A stretch of DNA of 41,099 nucleotides from Actinomycetes bacterium. GTDB taxonomy: Bacteria; Actinomycetota; Actinomycetes; Propionibacteriales; Nocardioidaceae. The number at the start of each line of letters is the position of its first letter. Position 1 is the first letter of the stretch. Of this stretch, positions 1-6,922 are shown piece by piece. Both the position numbers and the translations under genes were made by a program. The DNA is taken from the NCBI GenBank assembly GCA_023417775.1, contig JAEZEJ010000129.1, positions 1-41,099 of the forward strand. Direction: 5' to 3'. The notes under the pieces were generated by a model. The model saw only the letters and a program-made list of their open reading frames with translations, did not search any database and was not told where the DNA came from.

Positions 1-2
1 AC

Positions 3-221
3 CTGGACCCGCGGGATCCGGCGGCCCGGGCGGTCGTGGCGGCGAGCCGGCGGCTGGCGTTGGCCCGGCAGGTGCACACCGATCTGGTGCGTGACGCCCT
101 CACCGCCCGCCGCCGCCCGCTGGTGCGGCTGCTCCGCATGGGCCGGGGGTACGAGCGGCCCCGCTACTTCGACGTCGACGATCCGGGGCTGAACCTGCCG
201 GGGGAGCTGCCCGGTTCGTGA
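3..221 (+). CDS. C-terminal end of an unidentified protein (5' truncated by window edge)
   Basis: An open frame enters from the left edge and stops at TGA 219-221, giving about 72 residues. The segment is Arg/Leu/Ala-rich with helical character and ends in an acidic, Pro/Gly-containing tail (RYFDVDDPGLNLPGELPGS). I do not recognise a domain. In many actinobacteria the gene just before pdxS is a NUDIX hydrolase or a short uncharacterised protein at the end of a phosphatidylinositol mannoside gene cluster, so this is probably the tail of such a gene; that is context-based inference only. The reading frame has the high third-position GC of its neighbours, supporting real coding. Confidence 0.55.
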   Translation: MDPRDPAARAVVAASRRLALARQVHTDLVRDALTARRRPLVRLLRMGRGYERPRYFDVDDPGLNLPGELPGS

Positions 222-284
222 CCACCCCCACAGCGCAGTCCACCCGGGGTGGGATTGGCTCTCGGCGGCCGTGGCGGCCCGGCG

Positions 285-290
285 TAGCAT
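285..290 (+). promoter_or_regulatory. Putative -10 element of pdxS (TAGCAT)
   Basis: TAGCAT fits the actinobacterial TANNNT -10 consensus and would start transcription near 297, leaving a leader of about 37 nt that contains the pdxS ribosome-binding site GAGGAG (318-323). No convincing -35 is visible. Confidence 0.4.
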
Positions 291-333
291 CGTGAGCGAG
301 TTGTTGTCTGCCGCTTTGAGGAGCGAAAACGCC

Positions 334-1248
334 GTGTCCGATTCCACCGTCCAGTCCACCGAGACGCCCGTTTCCGGCACCGCGCGCGTCAAGCGCGGCA
401 TGGCCGAGATGCTCAAGGGCGGCGTGATCATGGACGTGGTCAACGCCGAGCAGGCCAAGATCGCCGAGGACGCCGGAGCCGTCGCCGTCATGGCCCTCGA
501 GCGGGTGCCCGCGGATATTCGCGCCCAGGGCGGTGTCGCCCGCATGAGCGATCCCGACCTCATCGACGGCATCATCGAGGCCGTCTCCATCCCGGTCATG
601 GCGAAGGCGCGCATCGGCCACTTCGCCGAGGCCCAGGTGCTGCAGAGCCTCGGGGTCGACTACGTCGACGAGTCCGAGGTGCTGACCCCGGCCGACTACG
701 TCAACCACATCGACAAGTGGGCGTTCACCGTGCCCTTCGTGTGCGGTGCGACCAACCTCGGAGAGGCGCTGCGCCGCATCACCGAGGGTGCGGCGATGAT
801 CCGCTCCAAGGGTGAGGCCGGCACCGGCGATGTCTCCAATGCCACCGGCCACATGCGCAAGATCCGCGGTGAGATCCGCCGCCTCCAGTCGCTGGCCCCC
901 GATGAGCTGTACGTCGCCGCCAAGGAGCTCCAGGCGCCGTACGAGCTCGTCAAGGAGGTCGCCGAGGCCGGCAAGCTGCCGGTCGTGCTGTTCACCGCGG
1001 GCGGCATCGCCACCCCGGCGGATGCCGCGATGATGATGCAGCTCGGCGCCGAGGGCGTGTTCGTCGGCTCGGGCATCTTCAAGTCCGGCAATCCGGCCGA
1101 GCGCGCCGCGGCGATCGTCAAGGCCACCACCTTCTTCGACGATCCCGATGTGATCGCCAAGGTCTCGCGTGGTCTCGGCGAGGCCATGGTCGGCATCAAC
1201 GTCGACGACATCCCCGAGCCGCACCGCCTCGAGACCCGCGGGTGGTGA
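334..1248 (+). CDS. pdxS: Pyridoxal 5'-phosphate synthase, synthase subunit PdxS
   Basis: Synthase subunit of the DXP-independent vitamin B6 pathway: condenses ribose 5-phosphate, glyceraldehyde 3-phosphate and ammonia (from PdxT) into PLP in the cytoplasm. It is 304 aa, the family length, a (beta/alpha)8 barrel. The two Schiff-base lysines are present: K91 in MAKARIGH and K159 just before GEAGTGDVSNATGHMR, offset by exactly 10 from K81/K149 of B. subtilis because of a longer N-terminus. I chose GTG 334 because GAGGAG lies 10 nt upstream and the protein then matches family length; the frame stays open further upstream but that stretch is not PdxS-like. The 3' end overlaps pdxT, so the two subunits are translationally coupled. 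Confidence 0.97.
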   Translation: MSDSTVQSTETPVSGTARVKRGMAEMLKGGVIMDVVNAEQAKIAEDAGAVAVMALERVPADIRAQGGVARMSDPDLIDGIIEAVSIPVMAKARIGHFAEAQVLQSLGVDYVDESEVLTPADYVNHIDKWAFTVPFVCGATNLGEALRRITEGAAMIRSKGEAGTGDVSNATGHMRKIRGEIRRLQSLAPDELYVAAKELQAPYELVKEVAEAGKLPVVLFTAGGIATPADAAMMMQLGAEGVFVGSGIFKSGNPAERAAAIVKATTFFDDPDVIAKVSRGLGEAMVGINVDDIPEPHRLETRGW

Positions 1249-1856
1249 CCGGCCCCACCGTCGGCGTCTTCGCCCTCCAAGGCGACGTGCGTGAGCATCT
1301 CCACGCGCTCGACCGTCTGGGCACGAAGGCGCTGCCGGTGCGCCGGCCCGAGGAGCTCGACCGGATCGACGGACTGATCGTCCCCGGTGGAGAGTCCTCC
1401 ACGATGGACAAGCTCGCGAGGATCTTCGAGCTGCGCGAACCGCTGCGCGAGCGGATCGCGGGAGGGTTGCCGGCCTTCGGCACCTGCGCGGGCATGATCA
1501 TGCTCGCCGACCGCCTGCGCGACGGCATCGACGGCCAGGAGACCCTGGGTGGCCTCGACATCACGGTCCGGCGCAATGCCTTCGGGCGCCAGGTCGACTC
1601 CTTCGAGACCTCCCTGGCCTTCGCCTCGCTCGAGACCCCCGTGCACGCGGTCTTCATCCGCGCGCCCTGGGTCGAGGAGGCCGGCCCGGGGGTCGAGGTC
1701 ATGGCCCGGGTGCCCGCATCGGCCCCCGAGGACGATGCCGCCGGTAGAATCGTCGCTGTTCGCCAGGGGCCGCTCATGGCGACGTCGTTCCATCCCGAGG
1801 TCGGGAACGACGACCGTCTCCACCGGCTCTTCGTCGACCTCGTGACTCAGTCGTAG
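1242..1856 (+). CDS. pdxT: Pyridoxal 5'-phosphate synthase, glutaminase subunit PdxT
   Basis: Class I glutamine amidotransferase that releases ammonia from glutamine and channels it to the PdxS barrel. 204 aa. The triad is visible: C82 in FGTCAGMI, and H184 and E186 in SFHPEVGND; the oxyanion motif PGGESSTM lies at about residues 48-55. GTG start overlapping the last codons of pdxS; GTG 1245 is an equally possible start one codon later. The product functions in a 12+12 PdxS/PdxT complex. Ordinary composition, no anomalies. Confidence 0.97.
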   Translation: MVTGPTVGVFALQGDVREHLHALDRLGTKALPVRRPEELDRIDGLIVPGGESSTMDKLARIFELREPLRERIAGGLPAFGTCAGMIMLADRLRDGIDGQETLGGLDITVRRNAFGRQVDSFETSLAFASLETPVHAVFIRAPWVEEAGPGVEVMARVPASAPEDDAAGRIVAVRQGPLMATSFHPEVGNDDRLHRLFVDLVTQS

Positions 1857-1867
1857 GGAAGGACGCC

Positions 1868-2626
1868 ATGTCAGGGCATTCCAAGTGGGCGACCACCAAG
1901 CACAAGAAGGCGGTCATCGACGCCAAGCGCGGCAAGCTGTTCGCCAAGCTCATCAAGAACATCGAGGTGGCGGCGCGCACCGGCGGACCCGACCCCGAGG
2001 GCAATCCCACGCTGTACGACGCGATCCAGAAGGCCAAGAAGCAGTCGGTCCCCAATGACAACATCGACCGGGCCGTCAAGCGCGGCGGCGGTCTCGACGG
2101 CGGGGCGGTCGACTACACCACGATCATGTACGAGGGCTACGGGCCCAATGGCGTGGCGCTGCTCATCGAGTGCCTCACCGACAACAAGAACCGTGCCGCC
2201 ATGGAGGTCCGCACGGCGATGACCCGCAATGGCGGCACGATGGCCGATCCGGGCTCGGTGTCCTATCTGTTCAATCGCAAGGGCGTCGTCATCGTCCCGG
2301 CGGAGCAGGAGGGCGGGGCGACCAATGAGGACGACATCCTCGTCGCGGTGCTCGACGCGGGTGCCGAGGAGGTCAACGAGCTCGGCGACTCCTTCGAGGT
2401 CGTCAGCGAGGCCACCGACCTGGTCGCCGTGCGCACCGCACTGCAGGAGGCGGGACTCGACTACGACTCCGCCGACGCGTCCTTCCTGCCGAGTGTGCAG
2501 GTCGAGCTGGACGCCGCCGGTGCGGCCAAGGTGGTCAAGCTCATCGACGCGCTCGAGGACTGCGACGACGTGCAGAACGTCTACGCCAACTTCGACGCGC
2601 CCGATGAGGTGATGGCCGAGCTCTGA
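1868..2626 (+). CDS. YebC/PmpR family protein
   Basis: 252 aa, beginning MSGHSKWATTKHKKAVID, the hallmark N-terminus of the YebC/PmpR (TACO1-like) family. Members were first described as DNA-binding regulators; more recent work links YebC proteins to relieving ribosome stalling at proline-rich stretches. Conserved blocks KLIKNIEVAAR, NDNIDRAVKRG and YEGYGPNGVAL are present and length is typical. A good ribosome-binding site (AGGGAAGGA) precedes the ATG. It follows pdxT by 11 bp, the usual actinobacterial order pdxST-yebC-ruvCAB, so it is probably cotranscribed with pdxST. No oddities seen. Confidence 0.95.
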   Translation: MSGHSKWATTKHKKAVIDAKRGKLFAKLIKNIEVAARTGGPDPEGNPTLYDAIQKAKKQSVPNDNIDRAVKRGGGLDGGAVDYTTIMYEGYGPNGVALLIECLTDNKNRAAMEVRTAMTRNGGTMADPGSVSYLFNRKGVVIVPAEQEGGATNEDDILVAVLDAGAEEVNELGDSFEVVSEATDLVAVRTALQEAGLDYDSADASFLPSVQVELDAAGAAKVVKLIDALEDCDDVQNVYANFDAPDEVMAEL

Positions 2627-2642
2627 CCGGCTCGGCGAGGCG

Positions 2643-3011
2643 ATGAGGGCGCGCACCCCCGACGGTGTCGACTGGCGGCTGCGCTGTGCCCTCGCGGGCC
2701 GGGCGGACCGTGAGCGTCCGGTCGTCGACCCGGCGCCGTCGGTCGGCTTCGGTCTGCTGGTCGCGCTGGCCGTCGTGCTCGTGCTGCTCTGGCCCGTGCT
2801 GTCCTCCGCGGGGCTGGGATGGCTGGTGCTCCTGGCCGTGCCGTGCGTACTCCTGGCCGTGCTCGGCTATCGCTGGCGCACGGTCGTCGTGGTCCGGCGA
2901 GAGGCCGAGGAGGTCTCCCGCTATGCGACGCGAGGGCTCGTCGGAGCGGTCCTGCTCGCCCGCGAGCTGGCTCGCGAGATCGCCCGGACGCCCGACACCG
3001 ATCTGCGCTGA
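2643..3011 (+). CDS. Small membrane protein, uncharacterised
   Basis: 122 aa. Residues about 36-58 and 60-78 form two adjacent hydrophobic segments (GFGLLVALAVVLVLLW and WLVLLAVPCVLLAVLG) separated by a short Gly/Ser turn, so a membrane hairpin is predicted. The N-terminus and the roughly 45-residue C-terminus are charged and Arg-rich and probably cytoplasmic. I recognise no family. It starts 17 bp after the yebC stop in the same direction and is likely the last gene of the pdxST-yebC transcription unit, because ruvC after it has its own promoter. Codon use matches the neighbours, so it is probably a real gene. Confidence 0.65.
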   Translation: MRARTPDGVDWRLRCALAGRADRERPVVDPAPSVGFGLLVALAVVLVLLWPVLSSAGLGWLVLLAVPCVLLAVLGYRWRTVVVVRREAEEVSRYATRGLVGAVLLARELAREIARTPDTDLR

Positions 3012-3106
3012 CCCGCGCCGTCGCCCTGGCAATGGCCTACCGCCATCGCGGGAGCGCCGGATAGGCGGGCTCGGCGTGGCGGGGGCGCGGGCGGCCAGAG
3101 GACCGT

Positions 3107-3112
3107 TAGGCT
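3107..3112 (+). promoter_or_regulatory. -10 element of leaderless ruvC promoter (TAGGCT)
   Basis: TAGGCT ends 7 nt before the ruvC ATG at 3120, so the predicted transcription start coincides with the A of the start codon. No ribosome-binding site precedes the ATG, consistent with a leaderless mRNA. Confidence 0.65.
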
Positions 3113-3113
3113 T

Positions 3114-3129
3114 TCGAACATGCGTTCTG
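3114..3129 (+). promoter_or_regulatory. LexA (SOS) operator overlapping the ruvC start codon
   Basis: TCGAAC-ATGC-GTTCTG matches the actinobacterial LexA consensus TCGAAC-N4-GTTCGA at 10 of 12 defined positions. It begins 1 nt after the -10 hexamer and contains the leaderless start codon, so bound LexA would block RNA polymerase. ruvC is a known SOS gene in mycobacteria, which supports the reading. Confidence 0.75.
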
Positions 3130-3656
3130 TTCGCGTCCTGGGCGTCGACCCCGGGCTCACCCGCTGCGGTGTCGGCGTGGTCGAGGGCAGCGTCGGCCGG
3201 CCGCTCTCGATGGTCGACGTCGGCGTGATCCGCACCCCCTCCGATCTCGATCTCTCGCGGCGCCTGCTGCGACTGGAGGAGGGGCTCGACGAGGCCGTCC
3301 GTCAGCACCGCCCCGAGGTGATGGCCGTCGAGCGGGTCTTCAGCCAGCACAATGTGAGCACGGTGATGGGTACCGCTCAGGCCAGCGGCATCGCGATGCT
3401 GGTCGCCGCTCGCCACGGTGTCGAGGTCCGGCTGCACACGCCCAGCGAGGTGAAGGCGGCCGTGACCGGCAGTGGACGCGCCGACAAGGCCCAGGTGACG
3501 CTCATGGTCAGCCGACTCCTGCGGCTCGCGCAGGCCCCCAAGCCCGCCGATGCCGCCGACGCCCTCGCGCTGGCGATCTGCCAGATCTGGCGCGGGGACG
3601 CCCATGATCGACTCGCCGCCGCGGTGGCGGCCCAGAAGGAGAGGACCGCTCGGTGA
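3120..3656 (+). CDS. ruvC: Crossover junction endodeoxyribonuclease RuvC
   Basis: Holliday-junction resolvase, working as a dimer with RuvAB to cut recombination intermediates symmetrically. 178 aa, RNase H fold. The four acidic catalytic residues are in place: D10 (GVDPGLT), E71 (VERVF), D144 and D147 (ADAADALA), each 3-6 residues offset from E. coli D7/E66/D138/D141. First gene of ruvCAB; its stop overlaps ruvA by 4 bp. The ATG is placed for leaderless translation: -10 box 7 nt upstream and no ribosome-binding site. A LexA box covers the start, so expression is probably DNA-damage inducible. Confidence 0.97.
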   Translation: MRSVRVLGVDPGLTRCGVGVVEGSVGRPLSMVDVGVIRTPSDLDLSRRLLRLEEGLDEAVRQHRPEVMAVERVFSQHNVSTVMGTAQASGIAMLVAARHGVEVRLHTPSEVKAAVTGSGRADKAQVTLMVSRLLRLAQAPKPADAADALALAICQIWRGDAHDRLAAAVAAQKERTAR

Positions 3657-4249
3657 TCGCCCACGTCAAGGGGCCCGTCGCGGCCGTCACCATCACCTCG
3701 GCCGTCATCGAGGTCGGGGGCATCGGGTTGCAGGTGTACTGCACACCGAGCACCATCGCCGATCTGCGCATCGGCCAGCCGGCGACCCTGTTCACCTCGA
3801 TGGTCGTCCGTGAGGACTCGCTCACCGTGTACGGCTTCGCCGATGCCGACGGCCGCGAGATGTTCGAGCTGGTCCAGACGGCCAGCGGCGTCGGGCCCAA
3901 GGTCGCCCAGGCGATGCTCGCGGTCCTCGATCCCGAGCGCATCCGGCAGGCCATCGCCGCCGGTGAGGTCAGCACCCTGACCACGGTCCCGGGGATCGGT
4001 CGCAAGGGCGCCGAGCGCATCATCTTGGAGCTGAAGGATCGCGTCGGTCCCGTGACGAGCGCGCCCAGCGCCGCCGGTGGAGCCGCCTGGCGCGGCCAGG
4101 TGCACGAGGCGCTCACCGGCCTCGGCTGGTCGGCCAAGGATGCCGATGCGGCGATCGACGCCGCGGCCGCCGAGCTCGCGGACGGCAGCGTCCCCGATGT
4201 CTCCACCGTTCTGCGCGATGCCCTGCGGACCCTCGGCAGGGGGCGCTGA
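3653..4249 (+). CDS. ruvA: Holliday junction DNA helicase subunit RuvA
   Basis: Junction-binding subunit that holds the four-way junction open for RuvB. 198 aa with an N-terminal OB fold (MIAHVKGPVAAVTITSAVIE), two helix-hairpin-helix motifs (ASGVGPKVAQAML at about 76-88 and VPGIGRKGAERII at about 110-122) and a C-terminal RuvB-binding three-helix domain (about 150-198) after an Ala/Pro linker. GTG start inside the ruvC stop overlap; its own stop shares one base with the ruvB ATG. Part of the SOS-controlled ruvCAB unit. Confidence 0.97.
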   Translation: MIAHVKGPVAAVTITSAVIEVGGIGLQVYCTPSTIADLRIGQPATLFTSMVVREDSLTVYGFADADGREMFELVQTASGVGPKVAQAMLAVLDPERIRQAIAAGEVSTLTTVPGIGRKGAERIILELKDRVGPVTSAPSAAGGAAWRGQVHEALTGLGWSAKDADAAIDAAAAELADGSVPDVSTVLRDALRTLGRGR

Positions 4250-5289
4250 TGACGGGGGACTTCCACGATGCCGTCAGCGCGGAGGTGCTGCCCGAGGATC
4301 GGGCCTTCGAGGCCGCGCTCCGGCCGAAGAGCCTCGACGAGCTGGTCGGCCAGGATCGCGTGCGCGAACAGCTGGCCCTCGTGCTGGAGGCCGCCGTGGC
4401 CCGCGGTCGCACCCCCGACCACGTGCTCCTGAGCGGTCCGCCCGGTCTGGGCAAGACCACGCTGGCGATGATCATCGCCCATCAGCTCTCCGCGCCCCTG
4501 CGGCTCACCTCCGGCCCGGCGATCCAGCACGCCGGCGATCTCGCCGCGATCCTCTCGGGCATCGGCGAGGGCGATGTGCTCTTCATCGACGAGATCCACC
4601 GCATGTCGCGCCCCGCCGAGGAGCTGCTGTACATGGCGATGGAGGACTTCCGCGTCGACGTCGTGGTCGGCAAGGGTCCGGGCGCCACCGCGATCCCGCT
4701 GGAGATCCCCCCGTTCACCGTCGTCGGGGCCACCACCCGGGCGGGTCTGCTGCCGGGCCCGCTGCGCGACCGCTTCGGCTTCACGGCGCAACTCGACTAT
4801 TACGCCGCCGAGGACCTGTACGACATCGTCCGCCGCTCCGCGCGGCTGCTCGACCTTTCGGTCGACGATGACGCCGCGCGGGAGATCGGATCGCGCTCCC
4901 GCGGCACCCCGCGCATCGCCAATCGGCTGCTGCGCCGCGTCCGCGACTATGCCGAGGTCCGGGCCGGCGGCCACGTGGATCATGCGGTGGCCCGGGCGGC
5001 GCTGGAGCTCTACGAGGTCGACGATCTCGGCCTCGACCGTCTCGACCGCGCGGTGCTCGACGCGCTCTGCCGCAGCTTCGGCGGTGGTCCCGTGGGTATC
5101 TCGACGCTTGCCGTGGCGGTCGCCGAGGAACGCGAGACCGTCGAGGAGCTCGCCGAGCCCTTCCTCGTGCGACTCGGCTTCCTCGCTCGCACTCCGCGCG
5201 GACGTATCGCCACCCCGGCGGCCTGGCGCCACCTGGGGCTCACGGTCCCCACCGATGTCGCTCAGCTCAGCTTCGACGATGCCGAGTGA
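4249..5289 (+). CDS. ruvB: Holliday junction branch-migration ATPase RuvB
   Basis: Hexameric AAA+ motor that pumps DNA through the RuvA-junction complex. 346 aa. Walker A GPPGLGKTT (about residues 64-72), Walker B FIDEIHRM (about 110), sensor 1 GATTRAGLL (about 160), arginine finger region LRDRFGFT, sensor 2 GTPRIANRL, and a C-terminal winged helix (about 270-340). The N-terminus LRPKSLDELVGQDRVREQL is typical. TGATG overlap with ruvA. The next gene, yajC, has its own putative promoter, so the SOS unit may end here. Confidence 0.98.
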   Translation: MTGDFHDAVSAEVLPEDRAFEAALRPKSLDELVGQDRVREQLALVLEAAVARGRTPDHVLLSGPPGLGKTTLAMIIAHQLSAPLRLTSGPAIQHAGDLAAILSGIGEGDVLFIDEIHRMSRPAEELLYMAMEDFRVDVVVGKGPGATAIPLEIPPFTVVGATTRAGLLPGPLRDRFGFTAQLDYYAAEDLYDIVRRSARLLDLSVDDDAAREIGSRSRGTPRIANRLLRRVRDYAEVRAGGHVDHAVARAALELYEVDDLGLDRLDRAVLDALCRSFGGGPVGISTLAVAVAEERETVEELAEPFLVRLGFLARTPRGRIATPAAWRHLGLTVPTDVAQLSFDDAE

Positions 5290-5311
5290 CCGAGGGCACC
5301 CGCCCAGCCCG

Positions 5312-5317
5312 TAGACT
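5312..5317 (+). promoter_or_regulatory. Putative -10 element of yajC (TAGACT)
   Basis: TAGACT fits TANNNT and predicts transcription start near 5324, with a roughly 29-nt leader that carries GGGAG (5342-5346) 6 nt before the yajC GTG. Unlike several other genes here, this would be a leadered transcript. Confidence 0.45.
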
Positions 5318-5352
5318 CGGGTCGTCCTGCACGTCACGATCGGGAGTTCCGA

Positions 5353-5673
5353 GTGCCCATCGACATCATCATCCTTCTGGCCATCGTGGCCGTCTTCTTC
5401 CTTCTGGTGCTGCGGCCCGCCCGACAGCGGCAGAAGCAGTTCCAGCAGGTCCAGAACACCCTCGAGCCGGGTAAGCGGGTCATGTTGACCAGCGGTATCC
5501 ACGGCACGCTGGTGGACGTCGACGACCAGACGGTGGACCTCGAGGTCGCGCCGGGAACGATCATCACCGTGGCCCGCCCTGCGGTCGCGCAGGTGTTCAC
5601 GCCGCTCGAGGCCGACGAGGACGAGGACCTCGACGAGATCGAGCCCGCGGACACCGACGACGAGCAGCGTTGA
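5353..5673 (+). CDS. yajC: Preprotein translocase subunit YajC
   Basis: Small accessory protein of the Sec translocon, normally associated with SecDF. 106 aa: one membrane helix at about residues 3-22 (IDIIILLAIVAVFFLLVLRPA), the family motif RPARQRQKQFQQVQNTLEPGKRVM immediately after, then a beta-rich cytosolic domain (LTSGIHGTLVDVDDQTVDLEVAPGTIITV) and an acidic Asp/Glu tail. GTG start with a good ribosome-binding site. Odd context: in most actinobacteria yajC is followed by secD and secF, but here the next gene is a small lipoprotein and then apt, so YajC stands without its usual partners. Confidence 0.93.
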   Translation: MPIDIIILLAIVAVFFLLVLRPARQRQKQFQQVQNTLEPGKRVMLTSGIHGTLVDVDDQTVDLEVAPGTIITVARPAVAQVFTPLEADEDEDLDEIEPADTDDEQR

Positions 5674-6140
5674 TGCGCCGTCGGTGCGCCGCCGGTATCG
5701 CGGTCATCGCGACGCTCGGCGTGCTCACGGCCTGCAGCGACAGCACCGATGCCTACTGCGATGAGCTGGAGAAGGTCAGCGAGCCGTTCGCAGACCTGAG
5801 CACCGGCGACTTCTCTCAGATCGACCAGGTCATGGACGATCTCACCGCCTTGGAGGACAAGGCTCCCGAGGAGATCCAGGACGACTGGCAGACCTTCGGC
5901 TCCACGATCCGCGAACTGCAGTCGGCAGTCGAGGAGGAGGGGCTGACGATCGCCGAGATGATCGAACTCGCCCAGCAGCCCGACCTCAGCGAGGAGGATC
6001 AGGCGCGGCTGGTCGCGGTCGACGAGGCGCTGTCCGATCTGGATCTGGAGGCGGTCGGCACCGCCAGCGGCGAGATCTCCGAGCATGCCGAGCAGACCTG
6101 CGACCTCGACCTGGAAGGGGCGACCGATGACGAGCAGTGA
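5673..6140 (+). CDS. Small acidic lipoprotein, uncharacterised, in the position of secDF
   Basis: 155 aa. The N-terminus MRRRC then AAGIAVIATLGVLTAC is a type II signal peptide: Arg-rich start, hydrophobic core and lipobox L-T-A-C with acylated cysteine C21. The mature part (about 135 aa) is Asp/Glu-rich and mostly helical, with two further cysteines (in DAYCDELEKV and EQTCDLDLEG) that could form a disulfide outside the membrane. I recognise no family. ATG 5673 shares one base with the yajC stop (a TTG at 5670 is possible), and its end overlaps the apt start by 14 nt, so it is locked into the yajC-apt operon. Its placement suggests, but does not show, a role in secretion or the cell envelope. 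Confidence 0.8.
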   Translation: MRRRCAAGIAVIATLGVLTACSDSTDAYCDELEKVSEPFADLSTGDFSQIDQVMDDLTALEDKAPEEIQDDWQTFGSTIRELQSAVEEEGLTIAEMIELAQQPDLSEEDQARLVAVDEALSDLDLEAVGTASGEISEHAEQTCDLDLEGATDDEQ

Positions 6141-6672
6141 GCAGTTCGCGGCGCTGGCCGCCGACCACATCCGGGCGATCGAGGACTGGCCCGAGCCCGG
6201 CGTGACCTTCCGCGACATCACTCCGCTGCTGGCGGATCCGGCCGGGCTCGCCGGCACGGTCGACGCCCTCGCCGGCATCGCCGCCACCTGGGGTCCGATC
6301 GACAAGGTGGTCGGCATCGAGGCCCGCGGATTCGTCCTCGCTCCGCCGGTCGCGATGCGCCTCGGCGCCGGTTTCGTGCCGGTGCGCAAGGCCGGCAAGC
6401 TGCCCGCCGCGGTCGAGTCGCGGACCTACGACCTCGAGTACGGCTCGGCGACCGTCGAGATCCATCGCGACGCGATCGTCACGGGGGAGCGGGTACTGGT
6501 GCTCGACGATGTGCTCGCCACCGGCGGCACGCTGGCCGCGGCCCGGGACCTGGTCACCAGTCTCGGTGGCCAGGTGGTCGGTCAGCTGGTGCTCGTCGAG
6601 CTGTCCTCGCTCGGCGGCCGGGCGCGCCTCGGGACGCAGACCCCGACCGCCTCGCTGGTGTCGTACGGATGA
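6127..6672 (+). CDS. apt: Adenine phosphoribosyltransferase
   Basis: Salvages adenine with PRPP to AMP. 181 aa, type I phosphoribosyltransferase. The PRPP-binding loop VLVLDDVLATGGTL lies at about residues 122-135; the substrate region VGIEARGFVLAPPVA and the pyrophosphate loop VPVRKAGKLPA are typical of Apt. I start it at ATG 6127, preceded by AAGGGG, although the frame is open to 6085; the family begins near this residue. Overlaps the upstream lipoprotein by 14 nt and the following 31-codon ORF by 4 nt. Its usual neighbours are secF and relA; secF is missing. Confidence 0.96.
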   Translation: MTSSEQFAALAADHIRAIEDWPEPGVTFRDITPLLADPAGLAGTVDALAGIAATWGPIDKVVGIEARGFVLAPPVAMRLGAGFVPVRKAGKLPAAVESRTYDLEYGSATVEIHRDAIVTGERVLVLDDVLATGGTLAAARDLVTSLGGQVVGQLVLVELSSLGGRARLGTQTPTASLVSYG

Positions 6673-6764
6673 TGAGCCGGCGGGCGCTGCAGATCATCGC
6701 CCTCGTCGCCGCGGGCGCACTCGTCGCGGGCTCGGCCGCGACACTCCTGACGATGCTGCTCTGA
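6669..6764 (+). CDS. Predicted 31-aa single-pass membrane peptide
   Basis: ATG 6669 overlaps the apt stop (ATGA) and the frame runs 31 codons to TGA 6762-6764. The peptide starts MMSRRALQ and continues as one hydrophobic helix (IIALVAAGALVAGSAATLLTMLL) reaching the C-terminus, so a tail-anchored or single-pass membrane peptide is predicted. Support: translational coupling to apt, clean hydrophobic pattern with positive N-terminus, strong GC3. Against: it is short, and high-GC DNA makes hydrophobic chance frames common. No family recognised. Confidence 0.45.
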   Translation: MMSRRALQIIALVAAGALVAGSAATLLTMLL

Positions 6765-6897
6765 CGACCTCGACGCCGCACCTTCCGTGGCCGCTGAAGC
6801 GACGATGTGGTCCGGCGGTCGCCGGCGCCACGACCGGAGCGCACCGTCCGTGAGAGGGCAAGTGCCGCCGCGCGCGGACGCGTGCGTGCGTCGTGCG

Positions 6898-6903
6898 TAC
6901 GAT
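6898..6903 (+). promoter_or_regulatory. Putative -10 element of rel (TACGAT)
   Basis: TACGAT would start transcription near 6910, leaving a very short leader that begins about at the strong ribosome-binding site AAGGAGG (6910-6916), 6 nt before the GTG at 6923. The 6765-6897 spacer shows nothing else I can support beyond GC-rich inverted repeats around CGGCGGTCGCCG. Confidence 0.4.
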
Positions 6904-6922
6904 GGTTCCAAGGAGGCGTGAC

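Noticed and set aside
3027..3050. Short hairpin GGCAATGGC-CTACC-GCCATCGC before ruvC
   Set aside because: Possibly an inverted, worn copy of the GGCGGTAGGCC repeat or a terminator, but too short and without a U-tract to list as a feature.
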